DNA of 64,000 nucleotides from Laguncularia racemosa (taxonomy: Eukaryota > Streptophyta > Magnoliopsida > Myrtales > Combretaceae). Under the pieces are notes generated by a model. It did no database searches and was not told the origin of the DNA. It saw only the letters and a list, made by a program, of their open reading frames with translations. The translations under genes were made by a program, and so were the position numbers. This document shows positions 45,930-59,517 of the stretch, piece after piece; the first letter of the stretch is position 1; each line of letters opens with the position of its first letter. The stretch lies in contig JBBMOL010000582.1 in the NCBI GenBank assembly GCA_037954665.1, positions 1-64,000 on the forward strand, given 5' to 3'.

Positions 45930-47109
45930 CACATCCCAAACACCAACCCTTAAGCACTTGAGAGTTGAGTGTCATTAATGTGAACTTTGGATTCATTCCT
46001 TAAATGACATCTACCTTAAACTTGATACATAGATCAAAGTGATGCTAGACTTTTTCTTTTTCTTTTTCTTTTTTAATATCGTAAACACAATTATAATTTG
46101 CAATCCTTGTTAAGCCTATTTGAGAAGTATTTTTAAAATTAAACCATGTCGAGAACCACTCTACATTAGGGCATGTTGAAGTTTAGGGTTATTAATAAGG
46201 AGAAAAGGTTAAACTAACTTGTAGTTGCTCTAGTTGTATCAATTCAAGAGTAATTTTTGCTATAGATAATTTATTTCTTTTAAGAGGAAGAATAGTTTCC
46301 AAAAGCCATATACAATCCAAACACTTTAAGAAACTTAGTAAAGAAGAGACAATCACATTTATGGGCACAAAAAAGGAAAAAAAGAAGACCTAAGTTGGTT
46401 AAATGCAAGCATAAGCAAAAGTGAGTCTAAAAAGCTTATAAAAACTTACAGCTCCAAGTCAAGTCTCACTTGCAGCACCAGCCCTTTTAGAAAAGTCTTC
46501 TAAAATAGACAATAATTGCTTTTGAACTAGGGTAAGGACATTTCTAGTTTTTTTTTCTCAAGGTTCTTAACTTGTAGACTCGGGTTGAAAAGTTATGCTC
46601 TCAAAATTGGCCTTTGACCAAAAGCCCATTACAAGTCCTAAAAATACTTAACAGATTGATCAAGGTGTATCAATTACAAGATAGACCAAATTTTTTAAAT
46701 TGCAGTCATAAGCAAAATTTAAACTTTGAGAGTGTGAGGAAGTCCTCTTAAACCAAATGATTCAATGAGATATCTTTCTTTGAAATCAAGAAAAATCAAT
46801 GTACCCCTACAAGAAATCCATCTCCATGTTACAACGGAACATTTACAAAAGTTGTTTAAACTTTCCAATAATAAGATGTCAAAGTGATCAAAGATAAAGA
46901 GTGAATGGCTAATAGATAGAAGTTTGAGTATACCATTTGTCTTATTTAGAGTAAGTTAATTTCATCTACTTGTTTGTAAAAAAAAAAAAAGGAACAATTT
47001 TTTAGGTTCTTTACAAAACAAAAATATTTTCTTTCTTCCAAATTTTTCAATATTCTATAAGATTTTGAGATTCTTAACAACTTTTGTCATCCTTTAGTAA
47101 GAGATCTTT
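45930..47109 (+). other. Non-coding sequence, probably 3' part of the Tat-like element
   Basis: No coding region recognised. It lies between the solo LTR insertion and a tandem array. Confidence 0.4.
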
Positions 47110-47900
47110 AGGAGTATTTGTTATCCTGCATTGTAGAACCCTACAACTATATGCCATCAATAAACTTAAATGCTTTAATCATCTTATGACTAGGAATCTT
47201 AGTTATCCTTAATTAAGAACTCAAATTATCTTCAAGTTTTAGAAATCAAGTTACCCTTATAACTACGAATTTAGTCTATTCTACAAAAATTAGGAGTCTC
47301 AAGTTATCCTCACAAGCTTTTGGCCATCCTTTGAGAAGTAGGAATCTTAGTTATCTTTAATTAGGAACTTAGGGATTATCCTCAATCTTTAGAAACCATG
47401 TTATCCTTAAAACTAGGAACTTTGGTTAATCTTTGAAAATTAGGAGTCTCAAGTTATCCTTATGAGCTTTAGACCATCCTTTGAGAAGTAGAAATCTTAG
47501 TTATCCTTAATTAGGAACTCAGATTATCCTTAATCTTTGGACACCAAGTTATCCTTAAAATTAGGAACTTAGGCTATCCTTAAGAACTTTAAACCATCAT
47601 TTGGAAATTATAAATCTCAGTTATCCTAAATTAGAAGCTCAAACCATCTCTAAACCTTAGAAAGTAGGTTATCCTTAAAAATAGGAACTTAGGTTATTCC
47701 AGGAAAAATAGGAGTCTAAATTATCAATAGTTTAGAAAATTTAACCATCCTCAAGAATAGGAACCTCAGTTATCCTCAATCATGAACCGAGGTAATCCTA
47801 AAAAAATCTCAGTCATCCAACAATTTAGGGTCTCTAAAACTCCGATCATCTACATAGAAGTATTGCTACCTAAGTTATCCTTAGGTATAGGAGCTTAGGA
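47110..47900. repeat. Degenerate tandem array (about 30-bp subunits, about 150-bp higher order)
   Basis: GTTATCCTTA and TAGGAACTYAG recur every 25-35 bp. A larger unit is marked by TTGAGAAGTA-like text at about 47184, 47331, 47481 and 47601 (spacings about 147, 150, 120). It is followed 200 bp later by a polypurine run, so it sits where Tat elements often carry tandem repeats in their 3' untranslated region. Confidence 0.85.
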
Positions 47901-48111
47901 ACTAGATCAATCTTTTAACAAAAAGACAAACTCATATTTAGTTTGGTGGCCAATTTAAAATCCTCTTTAATTCTCAAGTCTTAGATACTTATTCACATTT
48001 CTGGCACTTTCTTGGTAGTGAGCTCATGAGAGTACTATCCTCATATCAAATGGTTAGCATATCAAAGCACCACTAAACCTTTTCATATTCATGCAAAAAT
48101 GGTTTATCCAC

Positions 48112-48121
48112 AAGAAGGGGC
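48112..48121 (+). other. Probable polypurine tract
   Basis: AAGAAGGGGC followed by AGTTATAAATACC, resembling the junction between polypurine tract and LTR in Tat-like elements. The expected TG is altered. Confidence 0.4.
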
Positions 48122-51100
48122 AGTTATAAATACCTCATTTTCGCCACCTTTTAGGTTTTTCAATAAATAATGAAAAAAGTCCTACTTAATAAAAAATAAA
48201 AATAAATAAATAAAAGAGGGAAAAACAAAGGAAAAAAAAGAAGATAAAAGTTTTGCCTTGAATCAAATTGGTTCAAACTCTATAAGTTGTTAAATTTAAT
48301 TTGAATGCATAACACTTCAAGAAAGTGAGTGTAGGTTTAGTATGTCACTCCTTATCTAATTATATCTCTAGTATAAATTTAGTAGCACCCCAAAGTGACA
48401 AAATTAGTAGTGTCAGTAATAAAAAATAAAGAAAATAATATATATATTATTAATATTAAATGGGTTTGCAGTTTAGACCCATGATTTGTTTACATGATCT
48501 ATTTAATAAACAAGTTCATAAATGGATCTAAAAGTTGGATACAAACCTAAGCACCAATTTTTCATATCTAAACATGTTTGACTCATTTGTGTCTTCTATC
48601 AATTTTTTTTTCGTTTTTTTTTATAAACAAACTCATTTATTTTGTTTCGTGTCATGTCATGTCTAGGTTTCACAAACTGAGTCTCAAATTGCCAGCCATA
48701 AGTTATATGTACATATCCTTTACATACTGTGTATTTTAGGAATATTTATAAGGCTCTTCAATTTCATTTTGAATACATAATTATGACAACCTCCCTAAGT
48801 GGTATTTGGCATTATCAATCTGCTAAGGTGTTGACCCAACAATGACACATGTTGTATTATAAGTTTGACATGATACATGTTAATATTTGGCATGATTAAG
48901 GCAAGCCAAAGTATCTAGGCTCCATTTGATCATATATGCAACACACTACATAGAAATCCGAGTAGTACTTCAAGTTTCTTTCTTTCATTTGTTTTTTTTT
49001 CTTTTTTTCCTTCATGATTCATTTGCTAATAGCTTTTATTTATTTATTATTTTTTCTTGAATTTTAATTTTAGGCTTTACATATCCAATAATAACTATAA
49101 TACATGTGTAAATAAACTATCTATCCATTATTTATAACCAATTGCTATATTGCCTTAGTGTATTTTTATTCCACATTATTTATTATTTAAGTGATGTAGT
49201 CAATTTTTAGCTTCTCGTTATTTTGAAGCCTAAACTTCAAGTTTCCCATCAATAAAGAACAATCATGATAGATTTATATTTATATCAATTAAACGATTAT
49301 AAACTTTTTTTTTAAAATAAAATTTAGTTAAACAAGGTATAAATAAATTTTCTACTAACAATATTATTTCCTAGTAAGTCAAATATGGACTCAAATGGGT
49401 GGATTGGTAGGTGTCACTTGTAATTTCATCCACAAATATGAGCATAAGCTAATGCATCTCATTCGTACCTTAAAATAGTGATGTCACTTCCACTGTCAAC
49501 GAAGTTCCTAGCTGTGATAGTGTATTTTTATTAATTTACTCACTAATTATATATATATATTTTTTATATTTTTGATATATTTAATAAGTATTCTATTTTG
49601 TGTGTCCATATATTATTTATTTTTGCGAATTAGAAACGTAAGTCTAATACTCTTTTTATATAATTTCACTCCATATCATTAACTTAACAGACCAAATAAA
49701 TTACATCTATTACCTTGTTATATTTTGAAATCCAAACTTCAAGTTTTCAATGAATAACAAGTAATATAGATGAAATTATGTTTTATCTAGATAAAATTTT
49801 TATAAGCTTTATTTTGGGAAACGAACTTTATAGGTTATTTTAATTATTTTATTTTTTTTATGACCTTATCACAAAATTCGAACTAAAACAAAGATTGACA
49901 ATTAAAACCTTAAATTAGCAACTTGAAAATTTAGGGTCATAGTTTTATTTCCTTTCAATACTTATTTTTAATAAATAACATCTTTCATTTTCAACATTTA
50001 GTTTTCCAAAACTTAAGCATTTTATAGGAATTGGAGGCATAATACATATTAGATATCCATTAATTCAAGTAATCAGGGATAGATTAAAGTTTGGTGCAAT
50101 TAGAGCTACCACAATTAAAATTATGATAATGAATTTATTACTTTTTCAAATTGTTATTATATATATATATATATGTATATACATTATTGAAGTTTGGTAT
50201 GCTAGTTTTAGTATAAACGTAAAAAGTATTATCAACTGTATTTACATAGACTAAGAAGTTTTTGGAATTCAATAATTCATAAAGCTTTTTAGATAAAATG
50301 CATACATGATATAATATGAACAAGCATGTCTCATCATTGTCTTGGACGGCTATTATAAGGCTATATATCAAATATTCAACGATAAATTGTGTGGAGTTCT
50401 GTTGAGAACTTTTGAAATTTGATGAATTTTTACATTTTTTAAAAAAAAATTCGGTATTTATATTGTTTTAAAAGTTGACGTCATATATGACATTTAAAAT
50501 AGATTGATTTGCACTTAAATATAAATAATTTATTATTATTTAATCAATTAAAGTTTGTAAAAAGTAATGGAATATTAGGAAAATTAATAAAAAAAAGGAA
50601 AAATCGTAATAAAATAAAAAAGAAAAAAATCGGATTTTTTTTTTTAAAAAAACAATTAGCCAGTCACCTAACGACCGAAAGTATAAACGCCATGTCAACC
50701 TATTTTATATATTATCCATCATGTTAACTTATTCAATAATTGTAAACACTAATTTGAAAAAAAATAAAAGTAAAGATCCCTGCAATTTTAAAGCATTTGC
50801 CTGGGGCATCTTTTATTGTACATATGTCTATACATAGCAAAAATAACAATTTGCAAATTCGCTTGTCAACGTATATTAAATTCAAACATGAATCTTACAA
50901 CTATATATCTTTATCCAAATGTGGCCGTCAATTGAAATAGTCCGCTTCGATATGCGATCCACATCTTTCTTGCAACTTTTTTATACGTATTATGGATAAC
51001 TTCAATCATATTATATTTGCTGTTAGTTAAATGTCTTATCGGTCTATGCTATAGATATCTACCTATTGGTTGCCTTTCGAATTGTATTGCGTTTAAGTTA

Positions 51101-51493
51101 TTAAATGGCAATTTATTTTAAAGTCTTCTCTCATAATCCAGTGAAATGGAAAAAATTTGCGGTGCTTCACAATTGCCCTTTTCTTTAATCTTTAAATCGG
51201 TGGTTATCCCTCTCTTTTATTCAAATTAGTAATTTTAATTTTGCCTATGTCATACATATTACTATTTTTTTTTGTATAGTCTAACTTTTACTTTAATGTT
51301 TTTTTTTACCTAATATTTATATTTATTTGTTATACAAGTAAAGATGAATTAGGAAGATGAATCTAGATCAGGTAATGGAAACTATAGAAGCAAAAAGATT
51401 GATATAAGAGTTAGTAGACTTAGTTTAATTATTTTAATTTTGCATTTAGATAAATGTTAGAGTTGGATAAATTCCGTTGTCATATTATGCACT
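48122..51493. other. AT-rich region, possible LTR remnant at left
   Basis: The first several hundred bases may be the 3' LTR of the Tat-like element. 48258-48362 matches 34075-34180. 48460-48680 resembles the repeat at 63745-63950. A short direct repeat (AAACTTCAAGTTT) occurs near 49230 and 49735, and a TA run at 50158-50175. No gene. Confidence 0.4.
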
Positions 51494-52020
51494 TGTTGGT
51501 GTTGAAATCATCCTAGGAGGAAAACACCTACAATCGAAAACACGTAAAGCTTAAAGGGACGACCAAGGTGATTCTAGTGTGACCACTCTAATGCCTTAGT
51601 TGGCACAAGTATTTATGAAAACCACTAAGTTAAAGAGAGTATGATATTTTAAGATATTGAACCCAAATCTAAATAGCTTCAACCACTATTAATAGGCGTT
51701 GGGTTAAGACAACTTGGTAGGTGGATTTATGGCATGATAGATGGATTTGCCTTGTGTCTCATGTCTACACTATTTCCCCTTGCAAGCTATATCTTCCTTA
51801 AATCCTCTCATTTATCAAGCGAGTGTGGTAGAACTAAGCTAACATTCGATCTAAGTTGCACATTGGAACTCAAACCAGTCTTCGGTTCATGGACTAGGAC
51901 CTAGGAGCTCGAATTCTAGTCTTTTGAGCTTAGTCATGGGCTTGAGCAAGTTGGATTGAGTCTAGAGGGCCAAAGTCCAAAATATGGTATCAAAACTTAC
52001 AAACCACTCCTTCTCTAACA
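51494..52020 (-). repeat. 3' LTR of the second Tat-like copy
   Basis: 527 bp running TGTTAGAGAAGG...CCAACA on the minus strand, directly after a G-rich tract (C-rich at 52021-52050 on plus). Homologous to 31807-32390. Confidence 0.65.
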
Positions 52021-52050
52021 CCCACCCCACCAACTCCCCCCCACCCCCAC
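52021..52050 (-). other. Polypurine tract
   Basis: On the minus strand this is a G-rich run (GTGGGGGTGGGGGGGAGTTGG) abutting the LTR start TGTTAGAG. Confidence 0.6.
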
Positions 52051-54249
52051 TAGACACACCTAAACACTCACTGGTGATTAGTTAGCAGGGGAAGATTTGA
52101 ATGAGTTGAGCTTCCAAGGCCTTTAAGATGAGCTAACAACTAAGACGATCTCTTGGTTAAGGTCATCAACTTGGCTTTTGACTTGGTGCATTGTTGCTTG
52201 GGTGTATATGGAGTGACTAAGCAAGTAGGTAACTAAACTAAGCTTCACTTGTACTAGCAAAATTGGCAAGGAAGGCGTAGTTTTGAGCTAACACTGTAGG
52301 GGTAAAGGCAAGTAAGTGAGTTGATGACCTATTGTGTCTTACCCCTAGGGCTAAGCTAGATTGGTGATGACCCTTATAGGTTATCTGAGAAAATGAGTGG
52401 TTAAGCTAAGCTTCACCTATGCTGATAACTTAGTGAGAAAATTCTCTTAAGCTAGCATCTAGAGGGATGGTGTCTAACAAGTAATACATCGAGTTATATC
52501 ATGCTTTTCCCCTCATTAAGCTAAATTTTGTGCTGTTGCCAACTTCTTTCAAGTAAGCAATCTCTTTAAGTGATGACAAAGTCTTCGAGCACTTGACAGA
52601 GACCGGTTTGGAGGACAAGGGAGCTCTTTATCTTTTGTTCATTGTACTCCTTTTTCTTATACTTGTATTTCATTGCTTCTAGTGAGGTCAAAGCAACATA
52701 CTTGTACCTAGGTTGGAATGTTTAAAAGAATTTCTCTAAGTATCTACGTTGCCTCCTTTTTTGTATTATTCTCTACTATTTTTTTTCTCTTCTTCTTTAT
52801 TCCACATGTTCAAGCGGTACTCAAACATCTAGGTTTAAATCCTATTAACGAACTACCAATGTAGTTGAAGGGTATAACTCCTCCAATGTAACCTAAGGAG
52901 GTTAAATGCTCAAACTCTAGGATGGTCAAGGAGCATAAGGTCCATTCACTTTTATAGAAGTGTGGACTTAGAAAAAACTAGGAGTCCGTCTGCCAAGGCA
53001 CTAGCATAGACTCAAAGGTCTGTTTGTTAGAGTATAAGCATGGGCTTGATTGCATCAAGAGCCCATTTGCTAAGTAATTAGCGTAGTAGGCTAGACTTGA
53101 TGTGGTCAAAAGTTTGTTTGCCAAGGCATTAACATATACATGTGGGTCTATGTACCTAAGTGCTAGCATAGTCATGATGTACTTTGCTTATTATGAGTTT
53201 GTTTACCTTAGATGAAGGTTAAAACTTGAGTAAAAATTTACAACAAGGAATAATGCAAGCTCATATAGTAAAAGAATAATACTTTTCATTACAATTGAGT
53301 ACATTACACGATCTCATTTCACATTTAATCAAAGTATGGCCTAAAGTTGTCAACTTTCTATGTTCAAGTATAAGCTAACTATCAAGCCTCTATAGCCTAT
53401 ATGCTTCATTACCAAGTCTTTGCTAACTCCGATTGGGTCTTCCTAGTTCGATGCAGGTTTCCCTAGCCCCTCTTGAGATCCAGTGACCTCCAACTTTCTA
53501 TAAATTAGGTCCCCCTTGTCCAGAGACCCTACGCTTAACCTTCTTGTCATAGTAGCAAGCAATTTGGTACTAGGACACCATTACTCAAACTCTAGTAGTG
53601 CCTCGAATCTCTTTAACCATGTCAAGGTTACCTCGAAGTTTAATCTAGTTAGCCATCAAGTCTATTAGACAAAAGTACTACCATTGGCCAGAAGCTCAGG
53701 AGAAAGGATACAACATGCCGATCCCCCACTGGGTGAAGGTATATAGGCTAGTAAGGGACTATGTGTCGTTGTTCAATGTGTGTTTTAGTGATGCAGTCTT
53801 TCAGAATTGTGCACACCTTTAAATAAGCTACTTAGAATCCTCCCTTATGGTAGATCGATAGTAGCTCAGTTGGAGAGCTCGAACATAAAGTGCTTAACTT
53901 TTGATGAGCTTGCTACATACCCTTATGTGTAGCTCTGCAAGTATCCACCGATCATCTTTAAGTTGGAAACATCAAAGGAGAGGAGAGCTTAGACCTCGCT
54001 TGTAAAGGAGGTCATTAATGACTACATAATTTGTTGCCCTCTACATGAGCTTCCTTACTTCTTTTTTGTCTAGTGGGACTATGCCATTCTTCAAATACTC
54101 AAGTATTGGATCTATCTAACATAGTTTGATTAGCACAAGCCATCTCTCCATGACTTAAGATTACCTCTTATCGATGCTCTTATCGAGAAGGTACTCGATG
54201 AAGACCTTCTTGTCTCATTTGTCTAAGTTAGAAATGTTGGTGGATGCAA
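52051..54249 (-). pseudogene. Integrase/RNase H remnant and 3' region, second Tat-like copy
   Basis: Coding similarity is confined to about 53340-54249 and is heavily broken. The order matches integrase C-terminus, core and finger, then the link to RNase H, of the first copy. 52051-53340 is non-coding; 52540-52760 corresponds to the region next to the antisense ORF of the first copy. Confidence 0.55.
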
Positions 54250-55072
54250 TGATGTGCTTAAAAGACCAAGCACATGAATACCAATACAAATGGCATGAAT
54301 CAACAATTACAGCCAACAATTGTCTTGTTCAACAACTTTACAAAATATCCCTAATTCACGAAAATTGAAGCCAAATGGATATATGGAACAAACAATGTAT
54401 GAATATCAATGGATAACCAAGGAAATGAACTAAGATTCCACTCAAATTGAAATGTTTCAAATATGAAAATAAGAAACCTAGATTCACATGTATAAGGATA
54501 AGGAACCAACAAATTGCACTTAGATACTACTCACTAAATACAATTTGTAAAAACAACAAGAGATGATTGATATTACTCACAATTGCTCTAGTTGGTTTTT
54601 GCCACAATTTCACAAATGAAATTGATAAGAGATCAATTGCAAGCAAGGGGGACTCCTCATGGCAATAATGTGTGTGTTTTGTTAAAATATCAAAAAGCTC
54701 CATACAAACCCTAGTTAGCAAGTATTTATACTTGGTCCTATTAGGGTAAAAATATAGAAAAAATTATAAAGATGCCACTTAAGTAGCTGGTTATCCAAAG
54801 GATTACAAATACAAAATGAAATAGTTGGTTTCCATAAGCAACTATTACATATACAAATGGTCTTCAAATGGTCGGTTCTTCATTTCAAGTGAATAATTTG
54901 TTGAACGAATTCTTCTTTAGTTTATGTCGGTCTATGAATAACCCACAAGCTGAGCTTTAGCAAGTTTATCTATCGCCTTATAAAAAATCATAAGTATACC
55001 TACTGAAATGCACAATAAGTAAGTAATAGAGAAGAAGTTAGTATAGGTCTTGTAGGATTTTAATTCCTATCA
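54250..55072 (-). repeat. LTR of a gypsy element related to 34226-39254
   Basis: On the minus strand it starts TGATAGGAATTAAAATCC straight after a pol tail ending LRTNLLEARGDD, the counterpart of LRTNPFQEEGND in the element at 34226. The left edge (54250, TGATGTGC on plus) is inferred from where the Tat-like sequence stops. It inserted into the second Tat-like copy. Confidence 0.6.
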
Positions 55073-55720
55073 TCTCCTCGGGCCTCAAGAAGATTTGTCC
55101 TCAAATCGGGTGGGTTAAATGCAGTATAGACTCTGTATCCTCCTAGCAAGTTATTTGTAAAATTATCACTATAGTCTCCTAATACCTGAGATACCACAGG
55201 GGGTAGTTGCTCTCGCCCTCCATCTCTAAGATATATCTCATTTGCAACACATATAAGTATCTATCATCTGGTATGACCTCCCCAAACTCAAACTATCCCA
55301 CTAATAATGTTTTCTCCTTCCTTGTTTCACTTATATGTCTTTGAACCTCTTAGCCCTCTAACTATTTACTCATCTGCCCCTAACCTTTTGGACTTCTGAT
55401 GGTTGACACATCTACTTCTGAACCACTTGGTCCTTTGAAGGTTGATTCATTTAACTAAGATCCTCTAGGACCTCTGATGGTTGACTTATCTGTCTTTGCA
55501 CCTCTTGGACCTTTGATGGTGACATAGGGTTCAATACTATACGTTTACCATCCTATTGGAATATATAAGTATTTCTATAACCATCATGTAAAACCCTCCT
55601 ATCATACAACCACGGCTTGCCAAGCAATATATGGGATGCACACATAGGAAGAATATTATTGTGAGTTATATCAATTCCTTAAGTTGATTTCCTTTTCACC
55701 ACTAATGTGTAATATCTAGG
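55073..55720 (-). pseudogene. pol remnant (protease end and pol tail) of the same element
   Basis: Protease blocks ILPMCASHILLGKPW and HDGYRNTYIF lie at 55680-55560. A tandem repeat follows, then, after loss of nearly all of RT, RNase H and integrase, the pol tail at 55130-55073. A deletion derivative, like its relative at 34226. Confidence 0.6.
55393..55525 (-). repeat. 39-bp (13-codon) in-frame tandem repeat, 3.3 copies
   Basis: Units at 55393-55431, 55432-55470, 55471-55509 and part of a fourth. On the minus strand they encode QPSEVLEDLS-like and SPSKVQEVQRQIS peptides. The repeat lies between protease and RT, in the position of the charged spacer of the 34226 element. Confidence 0.85.
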
Positions 55721-58700
55721 GTTGATTAGGGTGGGTTCTTATTGTTTTGATTTTGGCGTCATTTGTGATCCCAAAATCGATTCATATTATGTTATCAAAT
55801 TGATTGGTTTTATATCATTATATTGCTTTAATTTGTCTTCTACTATTTTGCGTGGAATTCCATTATGTTGAAGAGCATTACGATCTTAATTGTATCTGTT
55901 AGTGATTGGGATTTCATTAGATATTGAATTGAGTTCTTGATTCATTTGAGCAACATCATCATTGTGGTTTTGAATCCTCATTGATTTTGTAATTCGATCA
56001 CATTCAAATTTTAGGGTTCATGCTAATTTGTTCCAAGTTGATCCGGTTTTGATCTTGTGAGTAGGAGTTGTTCAATTGGTTTATTTGCATATGCTTAGAG
56101 CCCCTTTTAAGCATATACAATAACTCATTCAGTTTTACATCTTATTAGTCAAGCTAAGTTCATGATTATTCGGCAAAATGCACCAAGGAATTATCAACTA
56201 ACTTTTACCTCAATCATAGACATTTTCAAGTACCAATCACAAGTTAAAATTTATCAATTAAACATTAAGGAAATCAATCTCCCACTCGCTTAACATCTTT
56301 GCATTGCTAGTATGTTTTGGCTCATTTATCATGCAAAACCATACACAAACAACATTACAACACAAATCTAAAGATATGTTTTAGAATTCTCATGCAATGG
56401 TGACCATAAGTGATTATACATCAAGTGAATGGTATACATTCTCAGCCATTCACTCCAACACTAATCAAGTCTATATGACATTCACCTAACAAATAAACTA
56501 TCAAGGCCAAATAACTAAAAGAACCTCTGAGATTACTCCATGCAAACAATATCACCTATTAGTAACTGCATGGCTAACAAGATTAAATATTCCATTAATT
56601 TCAAGTTTGTTTAATTAATATTCCAATTGTTAATGTACTTTCTACTGTCTTTTCCCTTACACATCTAAATAAATCGTGTGTCATGTATCAATTCTTTAAC
56701 TTTCGTTGGTAATCCTATCATATTCTCACTTATACTATGATCCATCAAACTTCTCATATATTGTGATGTGGCTAAGGATTTGACAAATTGTATATCTAGT
56801 AGTAAATATATTCAGTTACCTCCGCAAAACTATCATGACCCCACCTAATTATATTCACATGTACTAGCCTATGTTACAAGGAAGTTTAACCTTATACTAT
56901 GGGAACTTCTAAGTTTTGCAATATTACTAATGGTACTTGCTATTACTTAATCATATGATCACAACCATGTCAAACTCCCGACCAATGCTATCAACATCAT
57001 GAGACAACTTAGTTACTTTCAATTAATCAACTAGCTTCAATAGTTCTACATGGATTCCTTAATTAATTTTTAAACAAACTCAGCTAAAATTTAAGACAAC
57101 TTCAATTCAAAAATTCATGAAAAAGGCAAAACACAACCATTTTTCAAAATTCTTGATTTGTAACTTTAATATGATTTATTAATGAGCTATGTACAAAAAT
57201 TCAGAGCAAAATATCAAAATTTAATATTTTAAAATTTACTATAAAATACATTATAGTTGGGCACATTATTAAGGAACTCATATGTACATTATGGTTTTCA
57301 CCAAAATAAAAATATAGCCTTATTCTATAGACAAAAGGGTGATAGTTGTCAATAATTTTCTACACATATTTGATTTAATAGTTTAATATATATATATATA
57401 TATATATCTTTGTAAGTGGTAATGTTGATTCAAGTCATGGTTTAACTTAAATCAATATTATTATATAACTAAGGAGTTTTTAGATTTGTTATATTTGATA
57501 AGACTTACTTTACTAAATCTATTGTTTTTGTTGTAATTTTATTTTAATCTTTAAGACCTAATGACATTAGTATTTGTAAAAATTAATTTTATTATCAATC
57601 ATTTCACATTGAATATGTATAAGTATTTTATAAATTGGCTTGACCCAGATATGAGGCATGTGAGTTGTGTTACAAATTTAGGTTTTCATATACGATTAAT
57701 AAACAGGTTGTGTTACGGCTTGAGATTTCTTAAACACGAACTCGTTAAATACAAAATGAGACACGACACTATAACATGAATTGTCAACTCCACTATTTAT
57801 GCACATTTATATTTATATGTAACCATGATTATAGTAATAATAATCGTAATATATTACCATTAAACCATAATATGGTATCTTTGCTATGTGCACATGGTAA
57901 TTAGTTTACTTCTAGTATCTCACATCTCATGTTCTAAATAATATAATATTTATAATATATTATATATTAAAGTCCACCAAAGTTCACTATGTCACAAGTA
58001 AGACTATTAATTTATTTTTTAATTTTAATTGTTTTATTTTATTTTTTGGTTTTTTTTTTTCTTAACATCTATTGATACTTTCGATTAAAATTTTGGCCAC
58101 AATGGAAATCATTAATCAAATCCTACTTTGTAGTTTAAAACTTAAGGGCATTACAGAATCCACGTATCAATTTTTTCAACATATTTGATTATATAAATTA
58201 CAAGATATTTATCATTTATAATGTTTCTAGTAATTGGTATATAAAATGATACAAGAAGATAATCATGAAAAAATCACAAGCAAAAGAAGACACAATATGA
58301 TATATATAATAAACATTTTTAACCTAGTTCTAGATGAGTGCAATGATGATAATGACTATATTTGTGTGATGTGGTAATTTAATACTAAAAAGCTTATGAT
58401 ATTTGATCATAACTCTTGACCTTGAAAAATGTTGCTTTTATACTTCAATATTTGATAGCTAGCTGAGAAAAGCTATAAAGTACATATAACCTATAGTTTT
58501 CTAGGAAAAAAAATGAGAAAATTAATAAAAAGATTACTTGTTCCCAACAAATTAAGTAGATCATTTTTACTTTTAAAATAAGTTAATAATTGTGGACAGT
58601 GAGTAGTGATTTTAACTATATCAAAATAGCTACAGAAAGGGAAGGGGGAAATGTTCCTTCAATTAAAAGCTGAGTGGTTTCAATCAAGCAACAGTGGAAC

Positions 58701-58849
58701 TTCAACTAGAGGAACCAACCTTCATGGGTTTGACATTCAAGTGTTACCAAGGAACAATGTGGCAATGACTTGATAGGGTATTATATAATTCATCTTAGAT
58801 GGGAGAGGTGTCAACTATAGTAATCCATCTAAAACAAACATGTTCAGTT
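55721..58849. other. AT-rich non-coding region
   Basis: No gene recognised. It has a TA microsatellite at 57386-57408 and, at 57615-57790, an inverted copy of the repeat at 63745-63950. Confidence 0.5.
57615..57790 (-). repeat. Interspersed repeat, copy 1 (inverted)
   Basis: Its reverse complement aligns with 63745-63950 over about 170 bp, sharing CCTGTTTATTAATC versus CTTGTTTATTAATC, CACAACTCA versus CCCAACTCA, and GGGTCAAGCCAATTTAT versus GGGTTAGACTCATTTAT. Confidence 0.6.
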
Positions 58850-59517
58850 CATAGTCCTCTACTTATCAGTGTAAAGAGCTTCAAAAGAAATAGCCAGGTT
58901 CATTCAAATTCCTCAATGCTTGCACCAAACAAAGAGGACTACTGGATGTAATAAAAAAAGAGTTGGGTTTATAATGTGGATTGTAGTGGTTTGATTAAAC
59001 TGTAGAAAAAATTAATTCAACTTAAAAAAACTTAAGTGAATGGAACAAAAAAGTAGTGGAAAATGTCTTCAATCATGTTCAAGAATGGGAATAAAAAGTG
59101 GATGAATTTGAAAAAAAAATGGGAAGTAGAAGAAATTGATGCAAATAAAGTGGAACTCAATGAAGCTCAAGCTAATATGTCCATCTCTTTAACATGTGAG
59201 GATAATCTTCTACAATAGAAAGCGGGAATAAAATGGCTTAAGGATGGTGATTAGAATTCTCGTTATTTCCACTCAATCATTCGGCAAAGGCAATTCGAAT
59301 AAAAAATCACCAAATCAAAGATATGATTATGCATTAGGTGGAAGATTGAGAAGAAATTAATAAATCAATAGTAGAATATTTTGAAAGAATTTTCCAATAA
59401 GAGTAAGTACTAGAATATCAAAAACCAAATTGGTTAAAGAAATGGATGATTGAAGAATGGAACAATCGATTAATTTCTTATCCAAAATAGGAGGAAGGTT
59501 GGCAAATCATTCAATAA

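Larger units (their letters stand above)
51494..54249 (-). mobile_element. Second copy of the Tat-like family, 3' end
   Basis: Minus strand: integrase remnants (54240-53340), 3' untranslated region, polypurine tract and 3' LTR. It parallels 26350-27690 of the first copy (for example CTTAACCTTCTTRTCATAGT in both). It is cut at 54249 by the LTR of another element. Confidence 0.68.

Noticed and set aside
47110..47900. Tandem array considered as a CRISPR array
   Set aside because: Units are degenerate and contiguous, without unique spacers, in plant DNA.
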